Part shown: positions 43,805 through 53,203 of the stretch, piece by piece
Numbering within the stretch: the first letter of the stretch is position 1
How the letters are laid out: every line of letters starts with the position of its first letter
Assembly (NCBI RefSeq): GCF_900639985.1
Contig: NZ_CAAAIM010000003.1
Span: forward strand, 1-64,000
Length of the DNA: 64,000 nucleotides
Direction of reading: 5' to 3'
DNA from: Legionella rowbothamii
Lineage (GTDB): Bacteria; Pseudomonadota; Gammaproteobacteria; Legionellales; Legionellaceae
Made by a program: the position numbers and the translations under genes
Notes under the pieces: model-generated
The model's input: only the letters and a program-made list of their open reading frames with translations
Databases searched by the model: none
What the model was told of the DNA's origin: nothing

Positions 43805-45913
43805 ATGCCTCGCCATAATACCTCGCCGCCACAGACTAATTCTCCATTGCTTAATTTACCTAATGAGCTATTTGCACGAATTACTCAAAAGCTTTCCGCT
43901 GTACATTTAGCTGATTTTAGACAGGTCTGTAAACAATTCGCTACTCTGGGACAAAAAGATGCTATCTTAGTATGGATTAACAGACACTTCCCCGCAACGA
44001 CCCAAGCAGTTCATGCTACCCAGCAACCAGAAGATCTAACTTTCGCTCAAAAGAAAATTAGCGAAATTGATATCATCTTAACAAAGGAAAGCCCTAACTC
44101 ATTGCTACCAGCGTCGATTATGCCCTCTTTGTTAGAATTACAACACTATGACCTGGGGCCTCTTTATCGTAATTTTGCGAAAATAGAACAGAATGCTTCG
44201 GGAGCAGAGCACAAACAATACTCTGATTTACGCAAAAATGTTCTCGCAATATTGCCTGAGCTTGATCTACTTTTCTTATGGATTAAGACAGGGAATATGC
44301 CCAGACTCAAGGAAATTACCGCTAAATTGACTAGCCTTAATGTACTTTGGTTATTAAATAATTTAGATCGAAATCATTTATCTGCTGTTGATTGGGCACA
44401 AATCACGGGAAACCAAGAATTATTGGATATATTCTATAATGAAGCCTTAAGATTTATGTATCTTAATGCTGGTTTGGGGGAATTTCGGAATGGGGTTTTT
44501 GATCCAAGATACCAAACGAATATTTTACAATTAGCCATTCGATGTGCCCAATCACCACAACAGTTTTTAAAAATAATTTATTCTGTCGATATCATGAAAA
44601 TGATTCCTCTTTTGAATACTAGAGGTGAAAATAGCTTGCATTTTGCCGCACGAAGCTTAAATCCAAGGTGGTTAGAATATTTATTAGCTAGAACTCAAGA
44701 GGACCCGAGTTTAGTAGCGTGCTTAGAACAAAAAAATAGGGCGGGTTTAACCCCTTTGCAAGTAGCGGCGCAACTAGGTAACTGGAGGGCAGTATCCTTA
44801 TTAGTGGCTTTTCAAGCCAATCCTCTTAATTTAAAAAAGTTTTTATATACAAGCATCGATCTTGATCTGCGAGAAAGAAAAACAACTCGGTTTCATATTG
44901 CCGTCCAGTGTTTAAGTTTGCCAATCGTAAAGAAATTGCTTGCCAGCGATCCTTATTTTGATATTGATACGCCAGATGAGGATGGTACAACTCTCTTACA
45001 CATAGCATGCCTTAGAGGTAATTTAGACTTAGTAAAACTTCTGGTTTTGTCTAGACTTTCAAATTGTTTATTAGCTAATGATAAAGGCTGGACGGCACTG
45101 CATTGTGCAATCGCGAGTAATAATGCTGAGCTCATTGAATATCTTTTGCAGAACATAGGCGATCTGAGTCACATAAAACCAACACGTGAAGGTTTGCATC
45201 TTAGCCATATGGTAATTAGATACGGCAATATGAATGTAATCCAGCTCTTCAAAGCGCAAATCATTGCTGAGCTAACCGCAAGAGCTGATAACGGAGATAT
45301 ACCATTAGCATTAGCATTAAAAGAAGAGCGCTATGAAGTAGTGCAGGGGCTATTATCTATTTTGCCTCCAACACAACATGTGCCAGTTCATTGCTTGCAT
45401 CTTGCGGCAACTAGCAAAGATCCAAGCTGCCTTGCTCAATTAGTGTCTCGTGTTATTAGCGTAAATATTCCTGATATCCATGGCGATACGGCCTTACATC
45501 TTGCCGTTGGTGCAGGAAATGTAGGCGGGGTATTGTCTTTGTTAAACGCCAATGCCAATACTAACGTACGTAATAATGAGGGCAAATTACCGGAGTATTA
45601 TGCTAAAAAGAGTGGCAATACCATGTTGGCCTGTCTGTTTGAATGCCTACGATATGGAAAGGAAACGGGTAAGAGTCTTTGGGTAAAGAAAGTTGATCCT
45701 AAAAAGGCCGAGGCTGCACGTGCTTTGGAGAGGGTGCTGTTAGGCAAGGCTGAATATGCGACTCTTGAACCTTATATGAGCTTGTTTTCTGCAAAGGTAA
45801 GCCCATCCCTAGCTCGTTTTTACAAAACCTTTTTACTCATTATTGCTCCTTCAATGGAAAAAGATGTATCACCAGCTAATTCTGTTGCGAGCAGTAGCAA
45901 TTCTAACAATTAG
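43805..45913 (+). CDS. F-box and ankyrin-repeat protein, effector candidate
   Basis: Residues 14-50 form an F-box (PLLNLPNELFARITQKLSAV, then HLADFRQVCKQF), the eukaryotic motif that binds Skp1 in SCF ubiquitin ligases. A helical region follows, then ankyrin repeats from about 270 to 600: GENSLHFAAR (about 273), GLTPLQVAAQLGNWRAV (about 313), GTTLLHIACLRGNLDLVKLL (about 393), GWTALHCAIASNNAELIEYL (428) and GDTALHLAVGAGNV (559). The architecture parallels Legionella F-box effectors such as AnkB, although there is no CaaX box at this C-terminus, which is Ser/Asn-rich. Start follows aagga by seven bases. Recruiting a host protein for ubiquitination is inference. Confidence 0.88.
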   Translation: MPRHNTSPPQTNSPLLNLPNELFARITQKLSAVHLADFRQVCKQFATLGQKDAILVWINRHFPATTQAVHATQQPEDLTFAQKKISEIDIILTKESPNSLLPASIMPSLLELQHYDLGPLYRNFAKIEQNASGAEHKQYSDLRKNVLAILPELDLLFLWIKTGNMPRLKEITAKLTSLNVLWLLNNLDRNHLSAVDWAQITGNQELLDIFYNEALRFMYLNAGLGEFRNGVFDPRYQTNILQLAIRCAQSPQQFLKIIYSVDIMKMIPLLNTRGENSLHFAARSLNPRWLEYLLARTQEDPSLVACLEQKNRAGLTPLQVAAQLGNWRAVSLLVAFQANPLNLKKFLYTSIDLDLRERKTTRFHIAVQCLSLPIVKKLLASDPYFDIDTPDEDGTTLLHIACLRGNLDLVKLLVLSRLSNCLLANDKGWTALHCAIASNNAELIEYLLQNIGDLSHIKPTREGLHLSHMVIRYGNMNVIQLFKAQIIAELTARADNGDIPLALALKEERYEVVQGLLSILPPTQHVPVHCLHLAATSKDPSCLAQLVSRVISVNIPDIHGDTALHLAVGAGNVGGVLSLLNANANTNVRNNEGKLPEYYAKKSGNTMLACLFECLRYGKETGKSLWVKKVDPKKAEAARALERVLLGKAEYATLEPYMSLFSAKVSPSLARFYKTFLLIIAPSMEKDVSPANSVASSSNSNN

Positions 45914-46009
45914 GGGAACTTTATAGCCTGGTACCTAAGTCCAGAACAGAGACGAAGGTGTCAATTATGAGTTAGAGTAGATCAGGGATGTTACGATGCA
46001 CCCGAACTT

Positions 46010-46044
46010 CGTAGCCCGTATTAACCCGCGTAATACGGGCTACG
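46010..46044. repeat. REP-like hairpin (perfect 14-bp arms)
   Basis: cgtagcccgtatta (46010-46023) and its exact complement (46031-46044) around a seven-base loop. It resembles extragenic tagcccgtatta elements; a shorter copy of the stem is at 40139-40160. It lies between the F-box gene and the next gene and may also terminate transcription. Confidence 0.7.
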
Positions 46045-46115
46045 TTTGCTTTAATGGATTTTTATTTAGTGAATGAACCATAAGGAATATTATTAAATTT
46101 AAAAGGGAGTTTACT

Positions 46116-46991
46116 ATGCTAAAGAGTGTTATTGATACAGCAAAGACAAAACAGCCAGTTGCACTCACCGGAGTTTTTGCGCACAGCTATTATTGGTTAA
46201 CATCTTCCTCCGGTGATAAATTTTATCAAAATCCTTCCTATCAAAAAAAAGAGCCAAATCTAGAACTAGATACAGCTATTTATTTTATTCATGGTACAGC
46301 GGATCACTCTTCGGCCTTTGAACGAGTAGCCGAACGTCTACTGCAAGTTGGACTTTCGGAAGAGATTTCGTCCTTGAATTTAATTGCATTTGATCAACGA
46401 TATCAGGGACGAAGTATCGAGTTTTTTGCTGAACAACTAAGAGACAAAATAAAAACCAACCAACATCAACGAGTCATTCTGATGGCCCATTCTCGAGGAG
46501 GATTGGTTGCTTCTTATTTTGCCGAGTTTTTGGCAGGAGATGCAGGGGTTAAGGTTCCCTGGGTTATTACTGTGGGCACTCCCTTTAATGGTTCTTATCT
46601 TGCAATGAAACCATTATCTTGGTTTTCCGATTCAGTAAGAGAAATGGAAATTAATAGTGAGTTTCTTTTGCACCTTAAAGAGCAAATAATAAAAAACTCA
46701 TCCAGTCACTATCATTTTTTTATTGCCACAGAAGATGCCATTGTACCGGGAGCTTCTGGGTATATTGAAGAGTATGTCGCCACTTATCCAGATTCACTAA
46801 GCGCTTTAGACAGGCACGGCCACTTATCAGTGATGTCATCTCATCGTTTGGTATCACAAACGGCTGATTTGCTACATAACTATTTTCATAACATTAAATA
46901 TGGCACTGAGGTAATCGTGAATAAAACGGGAGAATTTATCTTAATTGACGATTATTTTCCTGACGTGGCACCTTCAAACGCTCTATCCTGA
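46116..46991 (+). CDS. Alpha/beta hydrolase, lipase-like
   Basis: This 291-residue protein has the start of an alpha/beta hydrolase (DTAIYFIHGTADHSSAF with the HG oxyanion motif), the nucleophile elbow VILMAHSRGGLVASYFAEFL (Ser126), and VITVGTPFNGSYLA. The acid in HFFIATEDAIVPG and the His in DRHGHLSVMSSHR complete a plausible triad. The AHSRG elbow is shared with the large protein at 3247-5595. No signal peptide. The start has a strong agggag. Lipase or acyltransferase specificity is unknown; its location among effector-like genes makes a secreted role possible. Confidence 0.82.
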   Translation: MLKSVIDTAKTKQPVALTGVFAHSYYWLTSSSGDKFYQNPSYQKKEPNLELDTAIYFIHGTADHSSAFERVAERLLQVGLSEEISSLNLIAFDQRYQGRSIEFFAEQLRDKIKTNQHQRVILMAHSRGGLVASYFAEFLAGDAGVKVPWVITVGTPFNGSYLAMKPLSWFSDSVREMEINSEFLLHLKEQIIKNSSSHYHFFIATEDAIVPGASGYIEEYVATYPDSLSALDRHGHLSVMSSHRLVSQTADLLHNYFHNIKYGTEVIVNKTGEFILIDDYFPDVAPSNALS

Positions 46992-47055
46992 ATCAACTAT
47001 AATTAAAGAATATTAGCTAAGTTTTTTGTGGGCATTTAATTAATGGAAGCGCCTT

Positions 47056-49044
47056 ATGAAAAATATCGTTATAGCAGGTGCAGGGCCAGTCGGATTGTAT
47101 GCGGCAATCCGGCTAAAAAAGGAATATGGGCCTGAAGTCAATGTGGTTGTGATTGATCCCTATCTAGATTCCTATGATCGGCCTGGGATTATTGCCCAAA
47201 TGGCCGTGGAGACCATTAATAAATCTTTGAGTGCTGTAGGAATTAAACCTATTATAGTCCCGGAGTCGGGAGGTTACCCGCCTAATTCCGTTTTTATTAA
47301 AGAGTTGCAAGGTGCTTTGCTAGTAGATGCTAAAGATCTTGGTGTTAAGTTGGAACAAGCGAGCTTTACTCGCGCCGAAGGGCATAATGTAGTGGTTACT
47401 TCAAAAGGGGCTGAGGGGCGTGCTGTCACTAAAAGCCTATATTGTGATTTGCTTCTTGATTGCAGCGGGGAACGAAGAGTCGTAGCAACACAAGTGAATG
47501 CAGAAAAACCAGGGACTTTCACGATAGATCCAATTTCTGATAATCCAATAAAAAAACATTTTGTGGCATACGTGAAGATGGATGCGGAGAATGCCGCTAA
47601 ATGTAAGTTACTGCTGGCTCAAGAACTCGATCCATTATCCTTTGCGATAAATATGGAGGAGCTACGTAAAATCCATGGTTGGGAACATCATGCCTTACCG
47701 CAAGTGACCCCCGCTTCTTGGGAGCTTGGAGGTGGTAGGAAGCGGTTTTGTTTTTATTTTGAAATACCAGATGGATTACATGGCGCATCCCGAACTGCTC
47801 AAGAAGCTTACTTAGGTGCTTTATTAAAATTAAAGACAGGAGAAAATATTGCCTTTGTTGCGGAAGAAGGTCGTGGGCGTTTTCTGTCTTTTGATGTGGA
47901 TCCCAAAATTGTCCGTAATCCTGTCAATACTACTGCGTACCCCTTCCCTATAGTTTTATGTGGTGATGCCCATATGAGTCCTGAATATCGATTAGGGACT
48001 GGCGTGCGTAATGGTATTGAATGTGCGAATGACTTAATGGCGATGACTCACTTTAGCCCTAGCAAGGGAACTTTAATCGTTGAAAAAGAAGGCTATGACT
48101 TATATGTACGTCGCATTACTGAACCTCACGAAAAAGCAGTTGCACGAGAGTATGAACCTAAGAAAATGGCCTTGAAGAATACCGATGTACTCGTTGCTTG
48201 TAATAAATATTGTCTGGCATATGATAAAGCGGAGACAACCGCTAATGAAGCAGCGAAAGTTACCATTATCTCAGGGCTTAAGGATTTAGCTGGGATAATA
48301 AAACACACCGCTGATGAGAAGTTAGCCTATGCATTACAGCCTGGGCGGAAAAAAAATGAAGAAATTTTATTCACGCGTACTTTAAACGAGGCAGAAAAAC
48401 TCTACCTTGCGGCTTTAGATGCTAATAAACGACAACCAGAGGGGGCGGAAAAAAGAGCCCAAGAGGTCCGAATCTCATCGAATTTAGCTAGAATAAGTTA
48501 CCAGCTTGGTGAGTTCGACAAAGGGGTTGCCTGGGCCGCTGAGGCACTGGCATTGAGCAAAACGCATAATGTTGTTGATATGATACCTAAAGTTCAGAAT
48601 GTATTTGTTCAATGCATGAGAAGCAAATACAAAGCAGATATTGCCAAATTGCAAAAGGCAGGAAAGGTAGAAGAAGCCAATGCTAAGTGTGACGACTTGG
48701 TCAGTGATTTATTAAGAGCTTCTAGTGATGCTGTAAATATTGATTTAGCAAAAACTTGTCTAACTCAGGCCTTAGCTGTTTATAAAAGCATGGAATCCCT
48801 GACCGCATTGGAAGGGAAGGTGGTAATTTATGAGCGACTTATGAAGTTGGAGTCATCGGGAAGCAGCGCAAGCGCCTCCAGTGGGGTCGATCCAGCAAGT
48901 ACTGCACGAATGCTAGTGTATGAGGCCGAATTAGTTAAGGCAAAAGGGGCTTTAGTAAAACTTAAATTGAGCATGGATAAAGCACAATCTAAACCTACAG
49001 CGCCTGACTTAGGAGAGGAGAATCAGTTTGGGTTGCAACATTAG
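47056..49044 (+). CDS. FAD monooxygenase-like protein with helical C-terminal half (MICAL-like)
   Basis: Residues 1-340 look like a class A flavin monooxygenase: NIVIAGAGPVGLYAAIRL (FAD ADP-binding), an acidic strand end VVVIDPYLDSYDRP, LLLDCSGERRVV in place of the DG motif, and LCGDAHMSPEYRLGTGVRNG (GD motif). FIKELQGALLVDAKDLGVKL resembles the I-x-x-LQ-x-LL helix of eukaryotic MICAL enzymes that oxidise actin. The C-terminal 300 residues are helical and TPR-like (LARISYQLGEFDKGVAWAAE) ending in a polar tail. No signal peptide. MICAL-like mimicry is inference; an ordinary hydroxylase with a regulatory tail is possible. Confidence 0.72.
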   Translation: MKNIVIAGAGPVGLYAAIRLKKEYGPEVNVVVIDPYLDSYDRPGIIAQMAVETINKSLSAVGIKPIIVPESGGYPPNSVFIKELQGALLVDAKDLGVKLEQASFTRAEGHNVVVTSKGAEGRAVTKSLYCDLLLDCSGERRVVATQVNAEKPGTFTIDPISDNPIKKHFVAYVKMDAENAAKCKLLLAQELDPLSFAINMEELRKIHGWEHHALPQVTPASWELGGGRKRFCFYFEIPDGLHGASRTAQEAYLGALLKLKTGENIAFVAEEGRGRFLSFDVDPKIVRNPVNTTAYPFPIVLCGDAHMSPEYRLGTGVRNGIECANDLMAMTHFSPSKGTLIVEKEGYDLYVRRITEPHEKAVAREYEPKKMALKNTDVLVACNKYCLAYDKAETTANEAAKVTIISGLKDLAGIIKHTADEKLAYALQPGRKKNEEILFTRTLNEAEKLYLAALDANKRQPEGAEKRAQEVRISSNLARISYQLGEFDKGVAWAAEALALSKTHNVVDMIPKVQNVFVQCMRSKYKADIAKLQKAGKVEEANAKCDDLVSDLLRASSDAVNIDLAKTCLTQALAVYKSMESLTALEGKVVIYERLMKLESSGSSASASSGVDPASTARMLVYEAELVKAKGALVKLKLSMDKAQSKPTAPDLGEENQFGLQH

Positions 49045-49121
49045 AGTATTTAAGTTTATTTGCTAGCTAGATCATACAAGGATATATTATTACAACCGAT
49101 TTATAGCAAGGAATGAATAAA

Positions 49122-49505
49122 ATGAAAAAAATAATATCGATGGCTTTTTTACTGTTCTTAAGTGCGTGTTTAACCGGTTGTTGGAGCGTGCAAAAAGGAC
49201 AGAAATCAGGAATTATTGTTAAAGTAGCAAAGGAAGGTAAGTTTTGGGGCACCTATGAAGGAGAAATGGTTTTAGGTGGACTTGAAAATGCCAGCGGCGT
49301 GAGTGGGCGTGCATTTTATTTTACCCTAGGGCAATTTAAATCGGATTTAGTGAAAAAAGCTGATTATGCAATGGAAAATAATAAGCATGTTATTGTAACC
49401 TACCATTGCGATGCCTACACCTTACCTTGGAGCGGTGAAACAAAATGTTTTGTAAAAAATATTGATTTTGTTCCTGAAAAAGTGCCGGCTAAGCAACCAA
49501 AATAA
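49122..49505 (+). CDS. Small lipoprotein
   Basis: The N-terminus KKIISMAFLLFLSACLTGC is a lipoprotein signal with a lipobox LTGC; the mature part of about 107 residues has no known family. An ATG at 49113 precedes, but the aagga lies about nine bases before the ATG at 49122, so I start there. The mature part looks beta-rich (SGIIVKVAKEGKFWGTYEGE, HVIVTYHCDAYTLPW). The pattern suggests an envelope protein, perhaps phage- or plasmid-derived; function is unknown. Confidence 0.75.
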   Translation: MKKIISMAFLLFLSACLTGCWSVQKGQKSGIIVKVAKEGKFWGTYEGEMVLGGLENASGVSGRAFYFTLGQFKSDLVKKADYAMENNKHVIVTYHCDAYTLPWSGETKCFVKNIDFVPEKVPAKQPK

Positions 49506-49526
49506 CATACTCTAATAATCATAAAC

Positions 49527-49554
49527 GTAGCCTGGCTGTGAGCAACCAGGCTAC
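49527..49554. terminator. Bidirectional terminator hairpin
   Basis: gtagcctgg (49527-49535) and ccaggctac (49546-49554) form a stem between the converging lipoprotein and SDR genes. Confidence 0.65.
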
Positions 49555-49564
49555 CTTAAATAGA

Positions 49565-50245
49565 TTACCAAGCAGTTATCCCTCCATCAAAACGATAAAG
49601 TTTTTCTGCATGACTGTGAGCGATATGTTGTTCTACCTGCTTCAACATCCCCGCAACACTAGTATGCGTATCCATTAAGGCATTCTCCCCACCTAAATCG
49701 GTTTTCACCCACCCTGGATGAATCAACATGACATGAACTCCCATATCCTTCACATCTATCGCAAAGCTACGCATAGCGCAATTAACTGCAGCTTTACTGG
49801 TACGGTAGGCATAAGAGCGGCCACTGTCATTATCGGAAATACTCCCCATTTGTGAGCTAATGACTAAAATATTTTTTTCCTGGCTGGCTTGGATATTAGG
49901 CAATAAGGCATCACTTAATTTAACCACACTCACACAATTAACATTAAGCACTTCAAGAAAATTGTCTCGGTCCACATTACCAACGGTCACCCCTTGCGCG
50001 CCAGTAATCCCGGCATTATGGATCAATAAATCAATTGGCCGATGATTTAGTGTTTGCTGCAACGCGGCAATATCATTATCACTAGTAACCTCTAATCGAA
50101 TCACTTTATCAGCCAATGCATTGAGCTCCTGCGCCTCGGCCGGATTACGACAACAACCAATAATATAATATCCTTTCTTCTTTAATTGACGAACAAACTC
50201 CAAACCAATACCTCTATTAGCTCCAGTAATCAAAGCAGTTTTCAT
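49565..50245 (-). CDS. SDR-family oxidoreductase
   Basis: A classical short-chain dehydrogenase: TALITGANRGIGLEF (NAD(P) binding, TGxxxGIG), LLIHNAGITGAQG (NAG motif), ISSQMGS with the catalytic Ser, YAYRTSKAAV (YxxxK) and HPGWVKTDLGG. The open frame begins at 50257, but ggagg lies just before the second ATG at 50245, whose product starts MKTALITG. The closest type is the C-factor/CsgA-like SDRs of about 225 residues; the substrate is unknown. The gene is single. Confidence 0.93.
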   Translation of the reverse strand: MKTALITGANRGIGLEFVRQLKKKGYYIIGCCRNPAEAQELNALADKVIRLEVTSDNDIAALQQTLNHRPIDLLIHNAGITGAQGVTVGNVDRDNFLEVLNVNCVSVVKLSDALLPNIQASQEKNILVISSQMGSISDNDSGRSYAYRTSKAAVNCAMRSFAIDVKDMGVHVMLIHPGWVKTDLGGENALMDTHTSVAGMLKQVEQHIAHSHAEKLYRFDGGITAW

Positions 50246-50394
50246 AGGCACCTCCATGGAATTTTATGCTATTTAAGGAAGTATAGTTTGTTTTTCGAGA
50301 TGGAGGGGAGAGGTGTAAGATGCCGCGGACAAGCCACGGCACTTTGGGATTTTGTTTAAAAAATGAGAAGATTTATCGCGATAGTACCTTTACC

Positions 50395-51156
50395 TTAGTG
50401 TCTCTTACTCGTTATAGTTTGGACCTCTTGGTACAATGCTTCCCGCTCTTTATTTATTTCATCATAATGCTGGCTTTGTTTTTTTGTATGATCAGCACGT
50501 AATTTATCTAATTGTTTTTGCAAATCTGCAAGCTCTTTTTCCGCGATCTCTTCTATTGTTAGTTTTGGTTTTTTGTTTTTTGCGAATAGATTGTTTGGAT
50601 TGAGTCCTACGGGTTGTGAAGGACTTTTTTCTAGATCAGCCAGACGTTCCAATAACACATCATCTTTTTTTTGAGTCGCATATTCAATTGTTGCTTTACG
50701 AAGTATGGGGATGATGGTCGCTAAATTGTCTCTTTTTTCTTTGTGATCTAAGGCCGTGGGAGTATTTGGATCTTTTTTTGACCTTTCTTCATAAGAGTCT
50801 GAGAATTTTTTGTGTGCTTGAATCGCCAAGGAGTAAGCTAGTTCATTTTTAGAAAATAAGAAATTAGGGTTATCCAAAACTAGCCCAATTAAATTGGTTT
50901 GTGCTGATTCTATTAACACTTTACGAGTCGTAGTTTTATCGACTCCTTGTTCATAATCGAAATTAAGCGCGGTTGAGGTAACAATGCATTCGAGCAATTC
51001 CTGAGGTCTTTTGCTGATGAGTGAGCGGAAGAGAAACGAATTTTTATTTGTGGGTTGTATTTCATTAGCAAGTTCTGGATTTTCTTTAATTAATTTAACA
51101 AGTTTATCGTTCTCTTTGGTTGCGAAGGCATCCCAAAATTCGGCGATTTTAGACAT
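50395..51156 (-). CDS. Helical/coiled-coil protein, effector candidate
   Basis: The N-terminal 140 residues are helical with ankyrin-like hairpins (KLVKLIKENPELANEI, NSFLFRSLISKRPQELLECI). Residues about 200-253 are a coiled coil (KELADLQKQLDKLRADHTKK, then QSQHYDEINKEREAL). The ATG at 51156 has ggag seven bases upstream; the longer frame starts at 51168. The adjacent upstream gene on the same strand is also a coiled-coil protein. No signal peptide or enzyme motif. Composition and context resemble Legionella effectors (inference). Confidence 0.65.
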   Translation of the reverse strand: MSKIAEFWDAFATKENDKLVKLIKENPELANEIQPTNKNSFLFRSLISKRPQELLECIVTSTALNFDYEQGVDKTTTRKVLIESAQTNLIGLVLDNPNFLFSKNELAYSLAIQAHKKFSDSYEERSKKDPNTPTALDHKEKRDNLATIIPILRKATIEYATQKKDDVLLERLADLEKSPSQPVGLNPNNLFAKNKKPKLTIEEIAEKELADLQKQLDKLRADHTKKQSQHYDEINKEREALYQEVQTITSKRH

Positions 51157-51245
51157 TGTTTTCTCCATAAAAATTTTAAAACGAGCTATCCTATCAAAAT
51201 TTGAGCATAAAAAACACTAAAATCAGTGCGAATTAATCATAAAAA

Positions 51246-52967
51246 TTATATCCGGTAGTGATTTGTATGGGTAATTTCATCACTCATTTGTGATTGATGA
51301 TTTTGTTCTATGTTAGTGCATAAGTCGCTAATTCTTTTTAAGCTATCTTCTATTAGGGTGTATTTATCACCTAAACTCTCAGCAGGATTGATTATTTCTT
51401 GAAGTAGTTCAGAATCAAGCTTTGAAATATCATCACATGAAAGTACTTTTGATAGGTTATTCTGTAATGCTTGTATCATTTCCGCATCCTCATCTTCAAT
51501 TCCTGCGTCTTCGACTATGGATAGAAACTCGTCATTGATGATTTGCTTTAGTTGGTTTAATTGGTCGTTGTTTACTGAATTTTCCGAAACTAATTCTTTA
51601 TATGTTGATTTAAACTGCGTAAAACCATGAGGGCTAGATGGCTCTGAGTGATTTTTAATGTTTGGTGCCGAAATATCGTTTACACCAGGGGCTTGCTTGC
51701 CTACTTGGATTTTATCCATTGTCTGGTCAAACGTTTTATCTGTATGAGTCAATACTCTTTTTTCTAAATTACTCATAGAGCTTTTGAATGCTTTATAAGG
51801 TTCTGACCCTGAAGTGCTTGGCTTAATAATTTCATCGATTTCTTTAAGGTTGCTGACACAGGAGGCTAATATACGTTGTTGAGCTTTTAACGAATGAGCT
51901 GACGCTAAATCATCTTTATATTTTTCTAATTGGTTCGATGCTGCTTCAATAGTAGCTCTTTCTTGATGATTTAATTTAGATTTATCTATTTGCTCAATAA
52001 GTTTAATGCATTCAGAAATTTGTTTTACTCCTTGAATTGCATTTTGTTTGGTTTCAATTTTCTCTTGTAAGCTCCTTTCTTGAGTTTTAAACTCGCGCTT
52101 CTCGTTTGCGATAATTTTTTCTTTTTCTTCTATCTTATCCTGATATTGGCCGAAACAAGGTGAAATGCCCTTAATATGACGGTTTTCATGTGCCCAAGCC
52201 TTTAATTTTCTTGAGATGTTCTCATGATGCTCTTCCTGGGCCTCCATTTTCCGCTGAGCAAGCCGCCAATCGTATTTACCCATGCGGTCGGTGGTGGGCA
52301 TTTTATCAATGCTTTTTTTAAGGTCCTGATCTTCCTTATGTATTTGTTCTAAATCTGTAAGCTGCTTGGGTGAAATATCATCAGACTGACGAGCAATTTT
52401 TAACATTTCATCCATTTGCTCTTCGCGAAGAGTAGCAAGTTCATCATACAGTACGTTTTGTCGGGTATAATAAGTTTCGCGTAAATGCTGTAATTCTTGC
52501 TGAAGCTGGTGCAGCATCTCTAAATCATTCATGAGCTGTCTGTGTTTGGCATCCTGATCATGTGAGCGCTGATTTACTTGCTCTTGGTTTTTTGATAACC
52601 GTTGACGTTCTTGTTCTGCATATAAATATTGAGTTTGTTGTTGCTTGGCTTCAAGTTCTCGTTCCATTTCAAGAAGAATACTTAATCGATTAGATAAATG
52701 GTCATCATTATTAAAAATACGATTAATTTCCTGGAATTCTTTCATTACTATAAGGTATGCCACTAGGTTAAATTGTTGAAGAATGACAAGCTCATTATTA
52801 ATTTGGGCGCCTTGCTCCATGGTATCTGAATAATTCATGGCGCCTTTGCTAAGGCGAGCATTTCGAGACATCGAGGATAAAATGGGGTCGTTTGCCTCAA
52901 AAGAGCTTCCTAATTGTTTATTGATTGCGTCGGTTGATTTATCTTCTTTCATAACCCTAGCGTCCAT
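51246..52967 (-). CDS. Long coiled-coil protein, effector candidate
   Basis: This 573-residue protein has a long charged, Gln/Glu-rich coiled coil from about 95 to 350 (for example LEMERELEAKQQQTQYLYAE and EEKEKIIANEKREFKTQERS). The C-terminal part is more acidic and helical, ending near NIEQNHQSQMSDEITHTN. No Walker motif is present, so it is not an SMC/Rad50-type ATPase. It is not exported by Sec. Coiled-coil proteins of this kind are frequent Dot/Icm substrates. A second coiled-coil gene follows on the same strand, 89 bases downstream. Function unknown. Confidence 0.7.
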   Translation of the reverse strand: MDARVMKEDKSTDAINKQLGSSFEANDPILSSMSRNARLSKGAMNYSDTMEQGAQINNELVILQQFNLVAYLIVMKEFQEINRIFNNDDHLSNRLSILLEMERELEAKQQQTQYLYAEQERQRLSKNQEQVNQRSHDQDAKHRQLMNDLEMLHQLQQELQHLRETYYTRQNVLYDELATLREEQMDEMLKIARQSDDISPKQLTDLEQIHKEDQDLKKSIDKMPTTDRMGKYDWRLAQRKMEAQEEHHENISRKLKAWAHENRHIKGISPCFGQYQDKIEEKEKIIANEKREFKTQERSLQEKIETKQNAIQGVKQISECIKLIEQIDKSKLNHQERATIEAASNQLEKYKDDLASAHSLKAQQRILASCVSNLKEIDEIIKPSTSGSEPYKAFKSSMSNLEKRVLTHTDKTFDQTMDKIQVGKQAPGVNDISAPNIKNHSEPSSPHGFTQFKSTYKELVSENSVNNDQLNQLKQIINDEFLSIVEDAGIEDEDAEMIQALQNNLSKVLSCDDISKLDSELLQEIINPAESLGDKYTLIEDSLKRISDLCTNIEQNHQSQMSDEITHTNHYRI

Positions 52968-53128
52968 AATGTGGCTAAATAGTATTTATTTAGTGATTAT
53001 AGACCAAAAAATAAGCACATGATTTTTTTTAGAATAAAGGTTTATTGGCTTAGCGATTTACAGCGGTGGACGTATTGGAAAATGAAAAAAGGTAATCCCT
53101 TATGTGAGGTGGTGCTCTATAGTGACGT

Positions 53129-53203
53129 GTAGGTTGGGCCCATGGCCCAACAAGTCATTGAACCAAACCAAGAGTTCAATGTTGGGCGGTGGCCCCAACC
53201 TAC
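53129..53203. repeat. REP-like inverted repeat
   Basis: gtaggttgggcc (53129-53140) pairs with ggccccaacctac (53191-53203) with one extra base. The inner part repeats the cccaac/gttggg theme (gcccaac...gttgggc). It resembles widespread extragenic palindromes containing GTAGGTTGGG. The rest of the 590-base gap to the frmA-like gene shows nothing else. Confidence 0.65.

Noticed and set aside
51246..52967. SMC/SbcC-like ATPase
   Set aside because: Long coiled coil, but neither Walker A nor Walker B motif is present.
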